64,000 nucleotides of DNA from Mycolicibacillus trivialis (GCF_002102395.1 NZ_LQPZ01000008.1:248001-312000); one strand, 5' to 3'; positions 1-6,991 are shown, counted from the stretch's first letter. Numbers and translations are program-made. Notes: a model not told the origin generated them from the letters alone.

Positions 1-34
1 GCCGGCAACCCCTCGGCGCGTCGCACACCTGGCG

Positions 35-283
35 GTGTCCCGCATGTATCGCTGCCCGCATCGAACGCACCCGAGGCGGCATCCGGTGACCCGCGGTAAG
101 CCCCGCGGAATCGCATGGCATCACGCACGCGCCGTCCGCTGCCTGCGCGGGCACCCATTCGATGAGCTGAACACATTTCGATGGGTCGACCGCGACGGTG
201 GCCAGCACCGCCAGTGCCGCGCCTGCAATCGCATCCGTGCACGCCGCCGGTATTGGGAGCGCCGCAATCGGGAGACGCGATGA
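35..283 (+). CDS. Small zinc-motif phage protein (possibly 5' partial)
   Basis: An 82-residue basic protein starting at GTG. It has a C-x3-H pair (C36, H40, in CLRGH) and a C-x2-C pair (C61, C64, in CRAC), followed by an Arg-rich tail. This C..GH..NT..C..C layout is common in small actinophage zinc-binding proteins and at the N-terminus of some phage HNH proteins, but no HNH residues are present here. The frame stays open to the window edge, so the true start may lie further left. Its stop overlaps the next start as ATGA, which places it at the head of the visible late-gene operon. Its function is unknown; DNA binding is an inference from composition. Confidence 0.6.
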   Translation: MSRMYRCPHRTHPRRHPVTRGKPRGIAWHHARAVRCLRGHPFDELNTFRWVDRDGGQHRQCRACNRIRARRRYWERRNRETR

Positions 284-471
284 GAGTCCAGTTCCTGCGT
301 GTCGCCAGCGTCCACGCCCGTCATCCGTTCGTCGTCGCACACGCCGGCCACAACGTCGTGCGGTGGCGGCCCCGCAACGGCTGGACGTGCGACTGCGGCA
401 CCCCGGCCTGCCCGCACATCACAGCAGTCAGACAACTCACCCACCCCGAAGTGACAGGAGAACACCCGTGA
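280..471 (+). CDS. SWIM-type zinc-finger mini-protein
   Basis: A 63-residue protein starting at ATG, with ATGA overlap to the gene before and GTGA overlap to the gene after, so translation is probably coupled. Residues 37-46 contain C-x-C-x4-C-x-H (CDCGTPACPH), which matches the SWIM zinc-finger pattern CxCx(n)CxH. The preceding GW and following ITAV are also typical of SWIM domains. Nothing else is in the protein, so it is essentially a free SWIM finger. SWIM domains mediate DNA or protein binding; the role in this phage element is not known. Confidence 0.6.
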   Translation: MRVQFLRVASVHARHPFVVAHAGHNVVRWRPRNGWTCDCGTPACPHITAVRQLTHPEVTGEHP

Positions 472-746
472 CCACCTACCGCGCCAACGTCGAACAAACC
501 CCAGCACCCGACGACATGGTGACCACTACCGCCGAACACCTTGCGGTGACCCTCAGTCCCAGCGATGACGGCACCCAGCTCGCCATCGGCCTGCAGATGA
601 CCCTGCCCGGTGTCATCGGCAACCTGCGGGTGCTGCTGGGCCGCGAACAGACCACGGCGCTGCACCACGACCTGGCCGCCCTGATGCTCCTGTCCGAGCG
701 GCAAGTACAGGAACTCATCGACAACATGGGAGGAACCACGAAATGA
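468..746 (+). CDS. Hypothetical phage protein
   Basis: A 92-residue protein starting at GTG, preceded by a good ribosome-binding site (AGGAG, about 8 nt upstream) and overlapping the previous stop as GTGA. It is mostly polar, with a predicted beta-rich middle (residues 20-55) and a helical C-terminus. No recognisable domain is seen. It sits immediately before the scaffold-like gene, with ATGA overlap. The tight packing supports it as a real gene of the phage structural operon. Confidence 0.55.
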   Translation: MTTYRANVEQTPAPDDMVTTTAEHLAVTLSPSDDGTQLAIGLQMTLPGVIGNLRVLLGREQTTALHHDLAALMLLSERQVQELIDNMGGTTK

Positions 747-1243
747 CCACCACCGACACACCCCAAACCGCCCAGGACGGCACCGAGCCCGCCGAGGACA
801 CAACACCTGCTGAACCGGATGAACGGGCCGCCCAGGACGAACCGGACAGCCACAACGACGGCTCCGGCGATGACCGGCAGGCCGCGAAACTGCGGAAACG
901 CGCCCAGGCCGCCGAGGCCGAACGCGACGCCCTGCGCGAGCAGGTGGAAGCGCTACAGCGCCAGCAGATTGACGCCCAGGTGACCGCGGCGGGCATCAAA
1001 CCGACCGCCGTCTGGGCCACCGGAGTGGAGCTGGCCGAGCTGGTCACCGACGAGGGCACCGTGGACGCCGAGGCGGTTACCGCGGCCATCGAGCGGGCCC
1101 GCGACGAGCTCGGGGTGACCCCGGTCGGACGCGGCGGTGCACCCGTCCCCGGCGCCGGTGTACGCCCGACCGTCGCGCCATCCAACGCCGCCGAGCAGTT
1201 CGCTAAGGCGTTCGCCCCGAAGAGGCACGGTGTTGTCGGCTGA
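743..1243 (+). CDS. Scaffold-like capsid assembly protein
   Basis: A 166-residue protein with an acidic, disordered, Thr/Pro/Glu-rich N-terminus (residues 1-45). A strongly charged heptad-type coiled coil follows at about 48-78 (Ala/Glu/Arg/Gln-rich, e.g. KRAQAAEAERDALREQ), then a small C-terminal segment ending in basic residues. This layout and the position directly before the major capsid gene are typical of capsid scaffolding proteins of HK97-like actinophages. It starts at an ATG that overlaps the previous stop. The assignment rests on architecture and context, not on a sequence signature. Confidence 0.65.
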   Translation: MTTTDTPQTAQDGTEPAEDTTPAEPDERAAQDEPDSHNDGSGDDRQAAKLRKRAQAAEAERDALREQVEALQRQQIDAQVTAAGIKPTAVWATGVELAELVTDEGTVDAEAVTAAIERARDELGVTPVGRGGAPVPGAGVRPTVAPSNAAEQFAKAFAPKRHGVVG

Positions 1244-1255
1244 CAACGGTAGAAT

Positions 1256-1330
1256 GGACGGTGCTCGGTTGACCCGCTGTAGGGCGCGGCCACCGGGCAC
1301 CGTCCGCCCCGTAGAGGGCATCTCGGCACC
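1256..1330 (+). promoter_or_regulatory. Structured leader of the capsid gene
   Basis: The 163-nt gap between scaffold and capsid contains a 9-bp perfect inverted repeat (GGACGGTGC at 1256-1264, GCACCGTCC at 1297-1305). It extends by five more pairs, one of them a G-U, around a 22-nt loop. A second short stem (GCCC/GGGC around GTAGA) follows. No T-tract follows either stem, so a simple terminator is unlikely. A cis-acting RNA or processing element controlling capsid expression is an inference. Confidence 0.4.
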
Positions 1331-1406
1331 GGCTGTACGGCCCGCCGCGAAACATTCCCCACCCGTTTCGTCGCGGCCTGCTGTGCCGCAGAATTGAGCA
1401 ACCCTC

Positions 1407-2264
1407 ATGGCTTTCACCGCCAAAACCACCAACAGTGCCTTCCCGTGGCGCCCTGACGTTTCGACGTTCCACGCCGCCGACATCATCCCCGAAGCGCTGA
1501 TTCTGCAGTGCTCCACGGTCTCCGGTGTCATCGACGGGGATGCCCCCAGCCTGCGCGTGGCCTACATCGACGACGACGAAGCCGTGTTCGTCGCCGAAGG
1601 CTCCGAGATCCCCGAGGCCGAGCCGAGCCTCAACGAGGTGCAGGTGTTCACCGGCGCCGTGTCCCAGCTCATCCGGGTGTCGCGGTCGCAGTACTACCAG
1701 GCGGGGACCGCTGAACAGCTGGCGCAGTCGGTCGGTCGCGCCCTGGTGAAGAAAGCCGATAAGGCGTTCCTGGCCCAGGCCGCACCGGTCAGCCCTGCGA
1801 CCAACCCGGCAGCCGGCGTCCTCAACGCCAGCAACCTCGTTGGTGGTGGCACCGTCTCCGGTGACCTCGATGAGCTCATCGACATCGTCGCCGAGGTGCA
1901 GGCCAACGGTGCCCAGCCGAGCCACATCGTGCTCGACCCGCTCGGATGGGCTGCACTGCGCCAGTTCAAGACCGCCAGCGACAGCAACGTCAGCTTGGTC
2001 GGCGCCGGAACCAACGACGCCGTGCCGATGCTCCTCGGTATCCCGCTGGTCGTCACCCCCGCGATGCCCGCCGGGCAGGGCCTGGTGCTCGACTCACGCG
2101 CCGTCGTCAGCGCAGTCGGTCCGGTCGAAGTTGAGACCTCCGAACATCGGTATTTCGAGTACCGCGATGTCGGCCTCGTCGCCCAATGGCGCATCGGGCA
2201 GGCCGTCGTGCGCCCCGACCGGCTCGGCACCTTCACCGTCGCCGGTGTGAGCAGCGGCAGCTAA
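1407..2264 (+). CDS. HK97-fold phage major capsid protein
   Basis: A 285-residue protein with the features of HK97 gp5-type capsid proteins. It has a short N-arm, an E-loop/P-domain region rich in beta strands (about 45-105, with the VFTGAVSQLIRVSRSQ stretch), a spine helix around 105-125, and a C-terminal A-domain with a PLGWAALRQFK helix and the usual LLGIPLVVTP strand near 210. The end (EYRDVGLVAQWRIGQAVVRP) matches the conserved final strand of the family. No protease domain is fused to it and no separate prohead protease is visible. It forms the shell of the virion or satellite capsid. Confidence 0.85.
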   Translation: MAFTAKTTNSAFPWRPDVSTFHAADIIPEALILQCSTVSGVIDGDAPSLRVAYIDDDEAVFVAEGSEIPEAEPSLNEVQVFTGAVSQLIRVSRSQYYQAGTAEQLAQSVGRALVKKADKAFLAQAAPVSPATNPAAGVLNASNLVGGGTVSGDLDELIDIVAEVQANGAQPSHIVLDPLGWAALRQFKTASDSNVSLVGAGTNDAVPMLLGIPLVVTPAMPAGQGLVLDSRAVVSAVGPVEVETSEHRYFEYRDVGLVAQWRIGQAVVRPDRLGTFTVAGVSSGS

Positions 2265-2367
2265 CCCACGAGACCGCGCCGGCCCTGGGTCTTACTTGGA
2301 TGGCCCAACAGGTCAGCGCACGGTGCGGCAGGCAGCGGCGTCACCTTTCTCCGTCGCGCCACCGCAC

Positions 2368-2411
2368 GCGGGACCGGTCCGACCAACCTCCTCGGGTCGG
2401 GCCGGTCCCGC
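2368..2411 (+). terminator. Strong GC hairpin after the capsid gene
   Basis: A 17-bp stem with a single G-U wobble (arms 2368-2384 and 2395-2411) closes a 10-nt loop. It lies about 100 nt after the capsid stop, in a 194-nt gap before the HNH gene. There is no U-tract, as is usual for mycobacterial stem-loop terminators. It may terminate, or protect the 3' end of, the capsid mRNA. Confidence 0.55.
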
Positions 2412-2458
2412 ACCCCCAACAGCCCACCCCGCAACCCGGCAGACAGGGGCGACAACCA

Positions 2459-2761
2459 ATGGCATGGACGAACAACGCGCCGACCAACCGAATCCCTACA
2501 GCGACCAAACGCCGCATCCGCACCCGACAGGGCAACCAGTGCGCCACCATCAGCTTCGCCGTCTGCACCGGGGACATCGACGAGTTCGACCACATCATCA
2601 ACGTCAAGACGCTCGGCGTCCCGCGCGGCAAGGCTAACGACATCGACAACATCCAAGGGCTCTGCGCCCCATGCCACAAGGTCAAGACGCAGCGCGAAGC
2701 CCAAGCTGCCCGAAGCCGCTGGAAGCGCCAACCCGAACCACACCCAGGGCTCGCACGATGA
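2459..2761 (+). CDS. Phage HNH endonuclease
   Basis: A 100-residue protein starting at ATG, with AGGGG about 8 nt upstream. It carries an HNH nuclease core: paired Cys residues, then DEFDHIIN (the first HNH histidine), then DNIQGLCAPCHKVKT (asparagine, CxxC zinc ligands and final histidine). Basic N- and C-terminal tails flank the core. HNH proteins next to terminase genes of HK97-like phages assist terminase cleavage at cos sites. Its position just before a small-terminase-like gene suggests that packaging role rather than a homing function. Confidence 0.8.
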   Translation: MAWTNNAPTNRIPTATKRRIRTRQGNQCATISFAVCTGDIDEFDHIINVKTLGVPRGKANDIDNIQGLCAPCHKVKTQREAQAARSRWKRQPEPHPGLAR

Positions 2762-2898
2762 CCACACGCCCGAGCCGACCGACCCGCCGGTCCCCTCCCC
2801 ATCGCCCTCGTCACGCGGATGGCCTTGCCGCTAGGGGTGCGTGCAATGCAACCGCAAACTTCAGTTTTGGCCCTCGACAGCCCGTCTACCTGCTGTAA
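2758..2898 (+). CDS. Short ORF, possible decayed small-terminase start
   Basis: A 46-residue frame starting at an ATG that overlaps the HNH stop (ATGA). The N-terminus is Arg/Pro/His-rich and residues 22-26 read GLAAR. The nucleotide composition drops in GC over its second half (2845-2890). It looks like the first part of a packaging protein that has lost its body, but this is a weak inference. It may not be translated to any purpose. Confidence 0.3.
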   Translation: MTTRPSRPTRRSPPHRPRHADGLAARGACNATANFSFGPRQPVYLL

Positions 2899-2919
2899 CC
2901 GGAATTTGGAGGTTCCGAA

Positions 2920-3267
2920 ATGACCCCGAAATTGACCGCTGGGAACCGGCTGCGCCGTGACCTCGATGCCGCCCTGGCTGCGGCCGGCAAGGAGATTGGC
3001 ACCACCCTCGAATGGGACGAACGCGAGCTGGACGCCATCGGTCGGGCCGCTGCGACCGCTGACCGCGTGGAGGAGCTGCGGGCGGTGTTCGCCGCCGAGC
3101 AGGCCGGTAAGGCACGGTCGGGGCACCTGGTGCGCTTGTCGGCGGAGATGCGTCTGTTGGACCGTCTGGTCACCGATTTGTTGGCTCGGCTGTCCATTGG
3201 GGTGGGGCCGGCCAAGTCTGCGCGCCACGTTCGGGCCGCCCGCCGCCGTTGGGATAGGGCGAACTGA
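2920..3267 (+). CDS. Terminase small subunit-like protein
   Basis: A 115-residue helical, basic protein starting at ATG, with GGAGG 7 nt upstream. The mid-region (WDERELDAIGRAAATADRVE) and the later EMRLLDRLVTDLLARL helix resemble the DNA-binding and oligomerisation helices of actinophage small terminases. It directly follows the HNH gene, where terS normally lies, and its stop overlaps the next gene (TGATG). No large terminase subunit is visible to its right, which is unusual for a complete phage. The assignment is moderate because small terminases diverge quickly. Confidence 0.55.
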   Translation: MTPKLTAGNRLRRDLDAALAAAGKEIGTTLEWDERELDAIGRAAATADRVEELRAVFAAEQAGKARSGHLVRLSAEMRLLDRLVTDLLARLSIGVGPAKSARHVRAARRRWDRAN

Positions 3268-3524
3268 TGGCCCGCCGTCCTGCTGCTGACCGTGACCGCA
3301 ACGCCGGCGTCTACGCCTGGCTGCTGGACCGGGAGCAGGGCAAGGCTGCCCGGTTGGACCGTGAGATTGACGGCGCGGTCTACCGGTATCCGCGGCATCT
3401 GCTGGCCGCTCTACAGGCCGACCAGCCCGTCACCATCCCGGCCTGGTTGCTGCCTCGGTGGGCGCATCATCCCGGCGGGGACGCCGTGACCGTCTGGCCG
3501 GATGACCGGATAACGCTGGCCTAG
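3267..3524 (+). CDS. Hypothetical phage protein
   Basis: An 85-residue protein starting at ATG, overlapping the previous stop (TGATG). It is Arg/Asp-rich at the start, with WLLDREQGKAARLDREID followed by an aromatic and Pro-rich end (IPAWLLPRWAHHPGGD). No domain is recognised. It is the last gene of the + strand phage operon; the next gene converges on it from the - strand 28 bp away. Confidence 0.55.
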   Translation: MARRPAADRDRNAGVYAWLLDREQGKAARLDREIDGAVYRYPRHLLAALQADQPVTIPAWLLPRWAHHPGGDAVTVWPDDRITLA

Positions 3525-3552
3525 CTTGCCCGCCTGGCGATGCCGCCTGCGG

Positions 3553-3813
3553 TCACCAGCTCGGCACGTGCTGTCCGCGTCGTCGCATCCGCGCAGCAGT
3601 TCGGTGGATGCGCTGCTCGGCGTGGGTCGCCCGCCGGGCGTGGAACGGCTGCGGTGCCGGCGTCTCGGGGAGCCGGTCGCCAGGGTCCGCCCAACGTCGC
3701 CGCACCACGTCGCAGTAGGCCGCGCAGTCGGCCCGGTGGGCAATCGTCACCAGCCGAGCATCGAGCGGAACGGCCGGGGCGCCGCACTCCGAGCAATCGT
3801 CCATGCCTGCCAT
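3553..3813 (-). CDS. Small Cys-rich (zinc-ribbon-like) phage protein
   Basis: An 86-residue protein on the - strand. Its start could be ATG at 3813 or, more likely from the Cys motif, the in-frame ATG at 3804. Near the start is CSECG (C-x2-C), followed about 20 residues later by DCAAYC (C-x3-C), then a basic helical tail. It resembles the short zinc-ribbon proteins common in actinophages. Upstream, at 3922-4048, lies a cluster of palindromic sites that may control it. It converges with the + strand structural genes. Confidence 0.5.
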   Translation of the reverse strand: MAGMDDCSECGAPAVPLDARLVTIAHRADCAAYCDVVRRRWADPGDRLPETPAPQPFHARRATHAEQRIHRTAARMRRRGQHVPSW

Positions 3814-3921
3814 TCTGGGCCGTCCGCGGCCACCATGCGAGGAACGCGCCGGGGTGGTGGCGTCACTGCGGGGGCAGCTACAACGGCGACCGTTGCGACT
3901 GGAAGGCCGAATGGGCGACCA

Positions 3922-3936
3922 CCGTCACCATGACGG
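3922..3936. promoter_or_regulatory. Palindromic operator-like site
   Basis: CCGTCA-CCA-TGACGG is a perfect 6-bp inverted repeat with a 3-bp spacer. It is flanked by two direct copies of GTTGCGACTGG (3892-3902 and 3939-3949). It shares the half-site core GTCA/TGAC and the 3-bp spacing with the two palindromes at 4004-4048, which suggests one dimeric repressor. Confidence 0.45.
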
Positions 3937-4003
3937 CAGTTGCGACTGGCCTTCATGTTGAAGGTCACCTCGGGGCAGGGCCGCGAAGGTGACTGTGGCA
4001 GTT

Positions 4004-4048
4004 ACGGTCATAGTGACCGCAACTCAGCGCACGGTCATAGTGACCGCA
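4004..4048. promoter_or_regulatory. Two identical tandem operator-like palindromes
   Basis: The 18-bp sequence ACGGTCATAGTGACCGCA occurs twice, at 4004-4021 and 4031-4048, with 27 bp between repeat starts. Each contains the inverted repeat CGGTCA-TAG-TGACCG. Spacing of about 2.5 helical turns and exact repetition point to cooperative repressor or activator binding. The sites lie between the terminator of one - strand operon and the start of the next - strand gene, so they probably control leftward transcription. The regulator is not in view. Confidence 0.5.
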
Positions 4049-4054
4049 CACGAC

Positions 4055-4085
4055 AGCGGCCCCCGACGCAATGCCGGGGGCCGCT
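4055..4085 (-). terminator. Terminator hairpin of the prophage - strand pair
   Basis: A perfect 11-bp stem (AGCGGCCCCCG at 4055-4065, complement at 4075-4085) with a 9-nt loop. It begins 14 nt beyond the stop of the 4100-4264 gene when read leftward. No T-tract is present. It separates that gene pair from the operator region. Confidence 0.6.
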
Positions 4086-4099
4086 CCCATGCCGCGTGA

Positions 4100-4264
4100 T
4101 CAGACCAGCCGCAGCCGGGTCACCTTGGCCGACTCAATCCGCTGCGCCACGTCCTCGAAGACCGCCACCAGGGCGGCCAGTTCGTCGGTGTCCAGGTCGG
4201 CCGGCTTAATCACGCCCATCAACTGATCCAGGCGGTGCCGCATCCGCCACGGATTCCCGCTCAT
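4100..4264 (-). CDS. Small hypothetical prophage protein
   Basis: A 54-residue helical, acidic-then-basic protein (MSGNPWRMRHRLDQL at the start, ending in TRLRLV). It starts at an ATG that overlaps the stop of the upstream gene as ATGA, and it is followed by a strong hairpin. The coupling and the terminator support it as a real gene despite its size. No domain is recognised. It may be a partner of the 4261-4530 product. Confidence 0.5.
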   Translation of the reverse strand: MSGNPWRMRHRLDQLMGVIKPADLDTDELAALVAVFEDVAQRIESAKVTRLRLV

Positions 4265-4530
4265 CGCTGGCCCTCCTCGGCCTGCCGCTGTGCCTCATCC
4301 ACGGCGGCGACCAGCACGCGGGCCAACTCCAGCGCCTCACCGCACGACAGCGGTCCGATGTCGGTGAACCCCAGCTCGCCGCGCTGGCTCAGGGTTACGA
4401 ATGGGGTTTGCTTGCCGCTCGGATGCCGCTCCACGCTCGCCTCGACGCCGATGGTGGTCCATTCACCCTCGATGAGACGTTTGTCCCCGTAGTGAAATGT
4501 GGAGTCAACGGGCTGGGTGGTGGTGGACAT
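4261..4530 (-). CDS. Hypothetical prophage protein
   Basis: An 89-residue protein. The ATG at 4530 is preferred over longer starts because GGGAG lies about 8 nt upstream and the region further upstream is non-coding in character. The sequence shows a beta-rich middle (STFHYGDKRLIEGEWTTIGVEASVE), then LTLSQ/RGELGFTD-like strands, and ends in an acidic helix (GEALELARVLVAAVDEA). It resembles small hypothetical proteins of phage accessory regions; no function is recognised. It is the first gene of a two-gene leftward operon starting just inside the attachment region. Confidence 0.55.
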   Translation of the reverse strand: MSTTTQPVDSTFHYGDKRLIEGEWTTIGVEASVERHPSGKQTPFVTLSQRGELGFTDIGPLSCGEALELARVLVAAVDEAQRQAEEGQR

Positions 4531-4550
4531 GGTGGGCTCCCATCTGTGAG

Positions 4551-4563
4551 TGTCGTTCCGACA
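4551..4563. promoter_or_regulatory. Operator-like palindrome before the - strand prophage operon
   Basis: TGTCG-TTC-CGACA is a 5-bp inverted repeat with a 3-bp spacer, 20 bp upstream of the ATG at 4530 on the - strand. The 3-bp spacing is the same as in the other palindromes of this element, but the half-site differs. It likely overlaps the promoter of the two-gene operon. No clear -10 hexamer is visible. Confidence 0.35.
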
Positions 4564-4600
4564 ATCACTAGCATCACCTTCTGAAAACGTTCTACACCGG
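4564..4600. other. Probable prophage/chromosome junction (att region)
   Basis: Homology to the 13E12/DUF222 gene starts abruptly just after the in-frame TAG at 4569-4571, with codons for HHLLKTF. To the left everything looks like phage regulatory DNA. The HHLLKTF segment is the last part of the HNH motif of the host gene, so the crossover sits within that motif. The core sequence cannot be defined because the other end of the element lies outside the window. Confidence 0.45.
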
Positions 4601-4940
4601 GGCGCGGGGATGGTCCGACCGACAGTTGGCCGACGGAACGGTGATCTGGACGTCACCGAGCGGTCAGGTCTACACCACGCACCCCGACGGCGCGGTCTTC
4701 TTCCCGGTACTCGGCTCGCCCACCGGCGAACTCACGATCAAGACCGGGGACCGGCTGCCGGACAGCGTTCGCGGCCTGATGATGCCGCGCCGGCGCTGCA
4801 CCCGGGCCCAGGATCGGGAACGCCGGTTCGCCGCCGAGCGCCGCATCAACGAAGAACGGCTGGCCCGCGAGCGCCGTATCGCCCATCGGCGGCGACGCAA
4901 ACAGGAGCTGCTCGACAAGTTCCATCCGCCGCCGTTCTAG
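4572..4940 (+). pseudogene. C-terminal half of a 13E12/DUF222-family HNH protein
   Basis: An open frame without a start codon encodes about 122 residues. It begins with HHLLKTF, the end of an HNH motif, and continues with [27 protein letters not shown]-like and [15 protein letters not shown] segments. It finishes with a charged helix and the terminal FHPPPF typical of this repeat family (REP13E12/DUF222 proteins of mycobacteria). The DUF222 domain and the first HNH histidine are missing. In M. tuberculosis, REP13E12 copies are the integration targets of phiRv1, so interruption by the adjacent element is the likely reason. Its TAG overlaps the bcpB stop from the opposite strand. Confidence 0.8.
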
Positions 4941-5401
4941 GCGGCGCCGCCCGCCCGCAACGTCTCCAACGCTTTGTCGGCATGGGTCTCCATGCTGAAT
5001 TCACTGGCGATCACCTCGAGCACCCGACGGTCGGTGCCGATGACGAACGTCGTCCGTTTCACCGGCAGCAACCGGCCCAGCAGCCCGCGCTTCACCCCGA
5101 ACTGGGTCGCGACCGTGCCGTCCGGATCGGACAGCAGCGGGTAGTCGAAGCTGTACTTCTCGGCGAACTTCGCCTGCTTGGCCACCGGGTCGGCGCTGAT
5201 CCCGACCCGGGTCGCACCGGCCGCCGCGAACTCCGCGGTGAGGTCGCGGAAGTGGCAGGCCTCCTTGGTGCAACCGGGGGTCAGCGCCGCCGGGTAGAAG
5301 AACAGCACCACCGGGCCGTCGGCCAGCAGGGCGCTGAGGCGGCGCGGCGTTCCGGTCTGGTCGGGCAGTTCGAAGTCGGCCACCGTGTCACCAGGTTTCA
5401 T
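4937..5401 (-). CDS. bcpB: Thiol peroxidase/bacterioferritin comigratory protein (BcpB)
   Basis: A 154-residue AhpC/TSA-family peroxiredoxin that reduces peroxides in the cytoplasm. The active-site segment near residue 45 is [13 protein letters not shown]. It has the peroxidatic Cys and a second Cys five residues later, as in atypical 2-Cys Bcp enzymes. The FFYP strand before it and [15 protein letters not shown] after it are family hallmarks. The length equals that of the M. tuberculosis homologue Rv1608c as I remember it. It is divergent from trpE with 51 bp between starts. A -10 box lies 7 nt before its ATG, which suggests a leaderless mRNA. Confidence 0.9.
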   Translation of the reverse strand: MKPGDTVADFELPDQTGTPRRLSALLADGPVVLFFYPAALTPGCTKEACHFRDLTAEFAAAGATRVGISADPVAKQAKFAEKYSFDYPLLSDPDGTVATQFGVKRGLLGRLLPVKRTTFVIGTDRRVLEVIASEFSMETHADKALETLRAGGAA

Positions 5402-5408
5402 GCCCGCC

Positions 5409-5414
5409 ACGCTA
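5409..5414 (-). promoter_or_regulatory. -10 box of bcpB (leaderless)
   Basis: TAGCGT on the - strand fits TANNNT and ends 7 nt before the bcpB ATG. Transcription would therefore start at or next to the start codon. No convincing -35 is seen. Confidence 0.4.
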
Positions 5415-5452
5415 CGCCGGGCCGCAACTGCCGGTCTGGGAGGATGAGTCCC

Positions 5453-6991
5453 GTGCAGACCGACAACGCCGCCACGCTGTCCCGGGAGGATTTCCGCGCG
5501 CTGGCCGCCGACCATCGCGTCGTCGCGGTGACCCGCAAGGTCCTCGCGGACGCCGAGACACCGCTGTCGGCGTACCGCAAGCTCGGCGCCGACCGGCCGG
5601 GCACCTTCCTGCTGGAGTCGGCCGAGAACGGCCGGTCCTGGTCGCGGTGGTCGTTCATCGGTGCGGGCGCGCCCACCGCGCTCACCGTGCGCGACGGCGC
5701 AGCCTCCTGGCTGGGCACGCCACCGCAGGGCGCCCCGACCGGCGGCGATCCGCTGGAGGTGCTCGACGCCACCCTGCGGCTGCTGGCGACCGCCACCCCG
5801 CCGGGGCTGCCGCCGCTGTCCAGCGGCCTGGTCGGGTTCTTCAGCTACGACCTGGTGCGCCGGCTGGAGCGGTTGCCGGAGTTGGCGGTCGACGACCTGG
5901 AACTGCCGGACATGCTGATGCTGCTGGCCACCGACATCGCGGCCCTCGACCACCACGAGGGCACCATCACCCTGATCGCCAACGCGGTGAACTGGGACGG
6001 CACCGCCGAGCGGGTCGACGAGGCCTACGATGACGCCGTCGCCCGTCTCGACGTCATGGCCGCCGCCCTCGAACAGCCCCTGCAATCGACGGTGGCCACC
6101 TTCACCCGGCCCGAACCGCAGTATCGATCGCAGCGCACCGAAGCGGAGTACGGGGCGATCGTGGACCGGCTGGTCGGCGAGATCGAAGCCGGCGAAGCCT
6201 TCCAAGTGGTCCCCTCGCAGCGCTTCGAGATGGACACGCCGGTCGCCCCGATCGACGTCTACCGCATGCTGCGGGTCTCCAACCCGAGCCCGTACATGTA
6301 CCTGATGCACGTCCCCGCCGAGGACGGGTCCCTGGCGTTCTCCATCGTCGGATCCAGCCCGGAGGCGCTGGTGACGGTGCAGGACGGCCGGGCGACCACC
6401 CACCCGATCGCGGGCACCCGCTGGCGCGGCGCGACCGAGGAGGAGGACCAGCTGCTGGAGAAGGACCTGCTGGCCGATGAGAAGGAGCGCGCCGAACACC
6501 TGATGCTGGTCGACCTGGGCCGCAACGACCTGGGAAGGGTCTGCCTGCCGGGCACGGTGCGGGTCGAGGACTACAGCCACATCGAGCGCTACAGCCACGT
6601 CATGCACCTGGTGTCGACGGTGACCGGACTGCTGGCCGAGGGCCGTTCCGCGCTGGACGCGGTGACGGCCTGCTTCCCGGCCGGCACCCTCTCCGGGGCG
6701 CCCAAGGTGCGCGCGATGGAGCTGATCGAGCAGGTGGAGAAGACCCGGCGCGGGCTCTACGGCGGCGTTGTGGGCTACCTCGACTTCGCCGGCAACGCCG
6801 ACTTCGCCATCGCGATCCGGACCGCCCTGATGCGCGACGGCACCGCCTACGTGCAGGCCGGCGGCGGCGTGGTGGCCGACTCCAACGGCCCCTACGAGTA
6901 CACCGAGGCCCGCAACAAGGCACGCGCGGTGCTGGCCGCCATCGCCGCCGCCCAGACCCTCGCCGCGCCGGCCGGAGACCGCGATGGCTGA
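5453..6991 (+). CDS. trpE: Anthranilate synthase component I (TrpE)
   Basis: It makes anthranilate from chorismate with glutamine-derived ammonia, the first committed step of tryptophan synthesis. The 512-residue protein has the N-terminal regulatory part with LLES (feedback tryptophan site) and PSPYMY. The C-terminal chorismate-binding domain shows [45 protein letters not shown] and GGVVADS. GTG at 5453 is preferred to ATG at 5444 because the GGGAGG site touches the ATG but lies 9 nt before the GTG. The stop overlaps the next gene by 8 nt. No leader peptide or attenuator precedes it. Confidence 0.95.
   Translation: MQTDNAATLSREDFRALAADHRVVAVTRKVLADAETPLSAYRKLGADRPGTFLLESAENGRSWSRWSFIGAGAPTALTVRDGAASWLGTPPQGAPTGGDPLEVLDATLRLLATATPPGLPPLSSGLVGFFSYDLVRRLERLPELAVDDLELPDMLMLLATDIAALDHHEGTITLIANAVNWDGTAERVDEAYDDAVARLDVMAAALEQPLQSTVATFTRPEPQYRSQRTEAEYGAIVDRLVGEIEAGEAFQVVPSQRFEMDTPVAPIDVYRMLRVSNPSPYMYLMHVPAEDGSLAFSIVGSSPEALVTVQDGRATTHPIAGTRWRGATEEEDQLLEKDLLADEKERAEHLMLVDLGRNDLGRVCLPGTVRVEDYSHIERYSHVMHLVSTVTGLLAEGRSALDAVTACFPAGTLSGAPKVRAMELIEQVEKTRRGLYGGVVGYLDFAGNADFAIAIRTALMRDGTAYVQAGGGVVADSNGPYEYTEARNKARAVLAAIAAAQTLAAPAGDRDG

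Noticed and set aside
3526..3992. Two + strand frames across the end of the prophage
   Set aside because: They are Arg/Pro/Ala-rich, have no ribosome-binding site, cover the operator region, and oppose a better Cys-motif gene on the - strand.
5402..5452. trp attenuator or leader peptide upstream of trpE
   Set aside because: Only 51 bp separate trpE from the divergent bcpB start, with no Trp codon run or hairpin pair.
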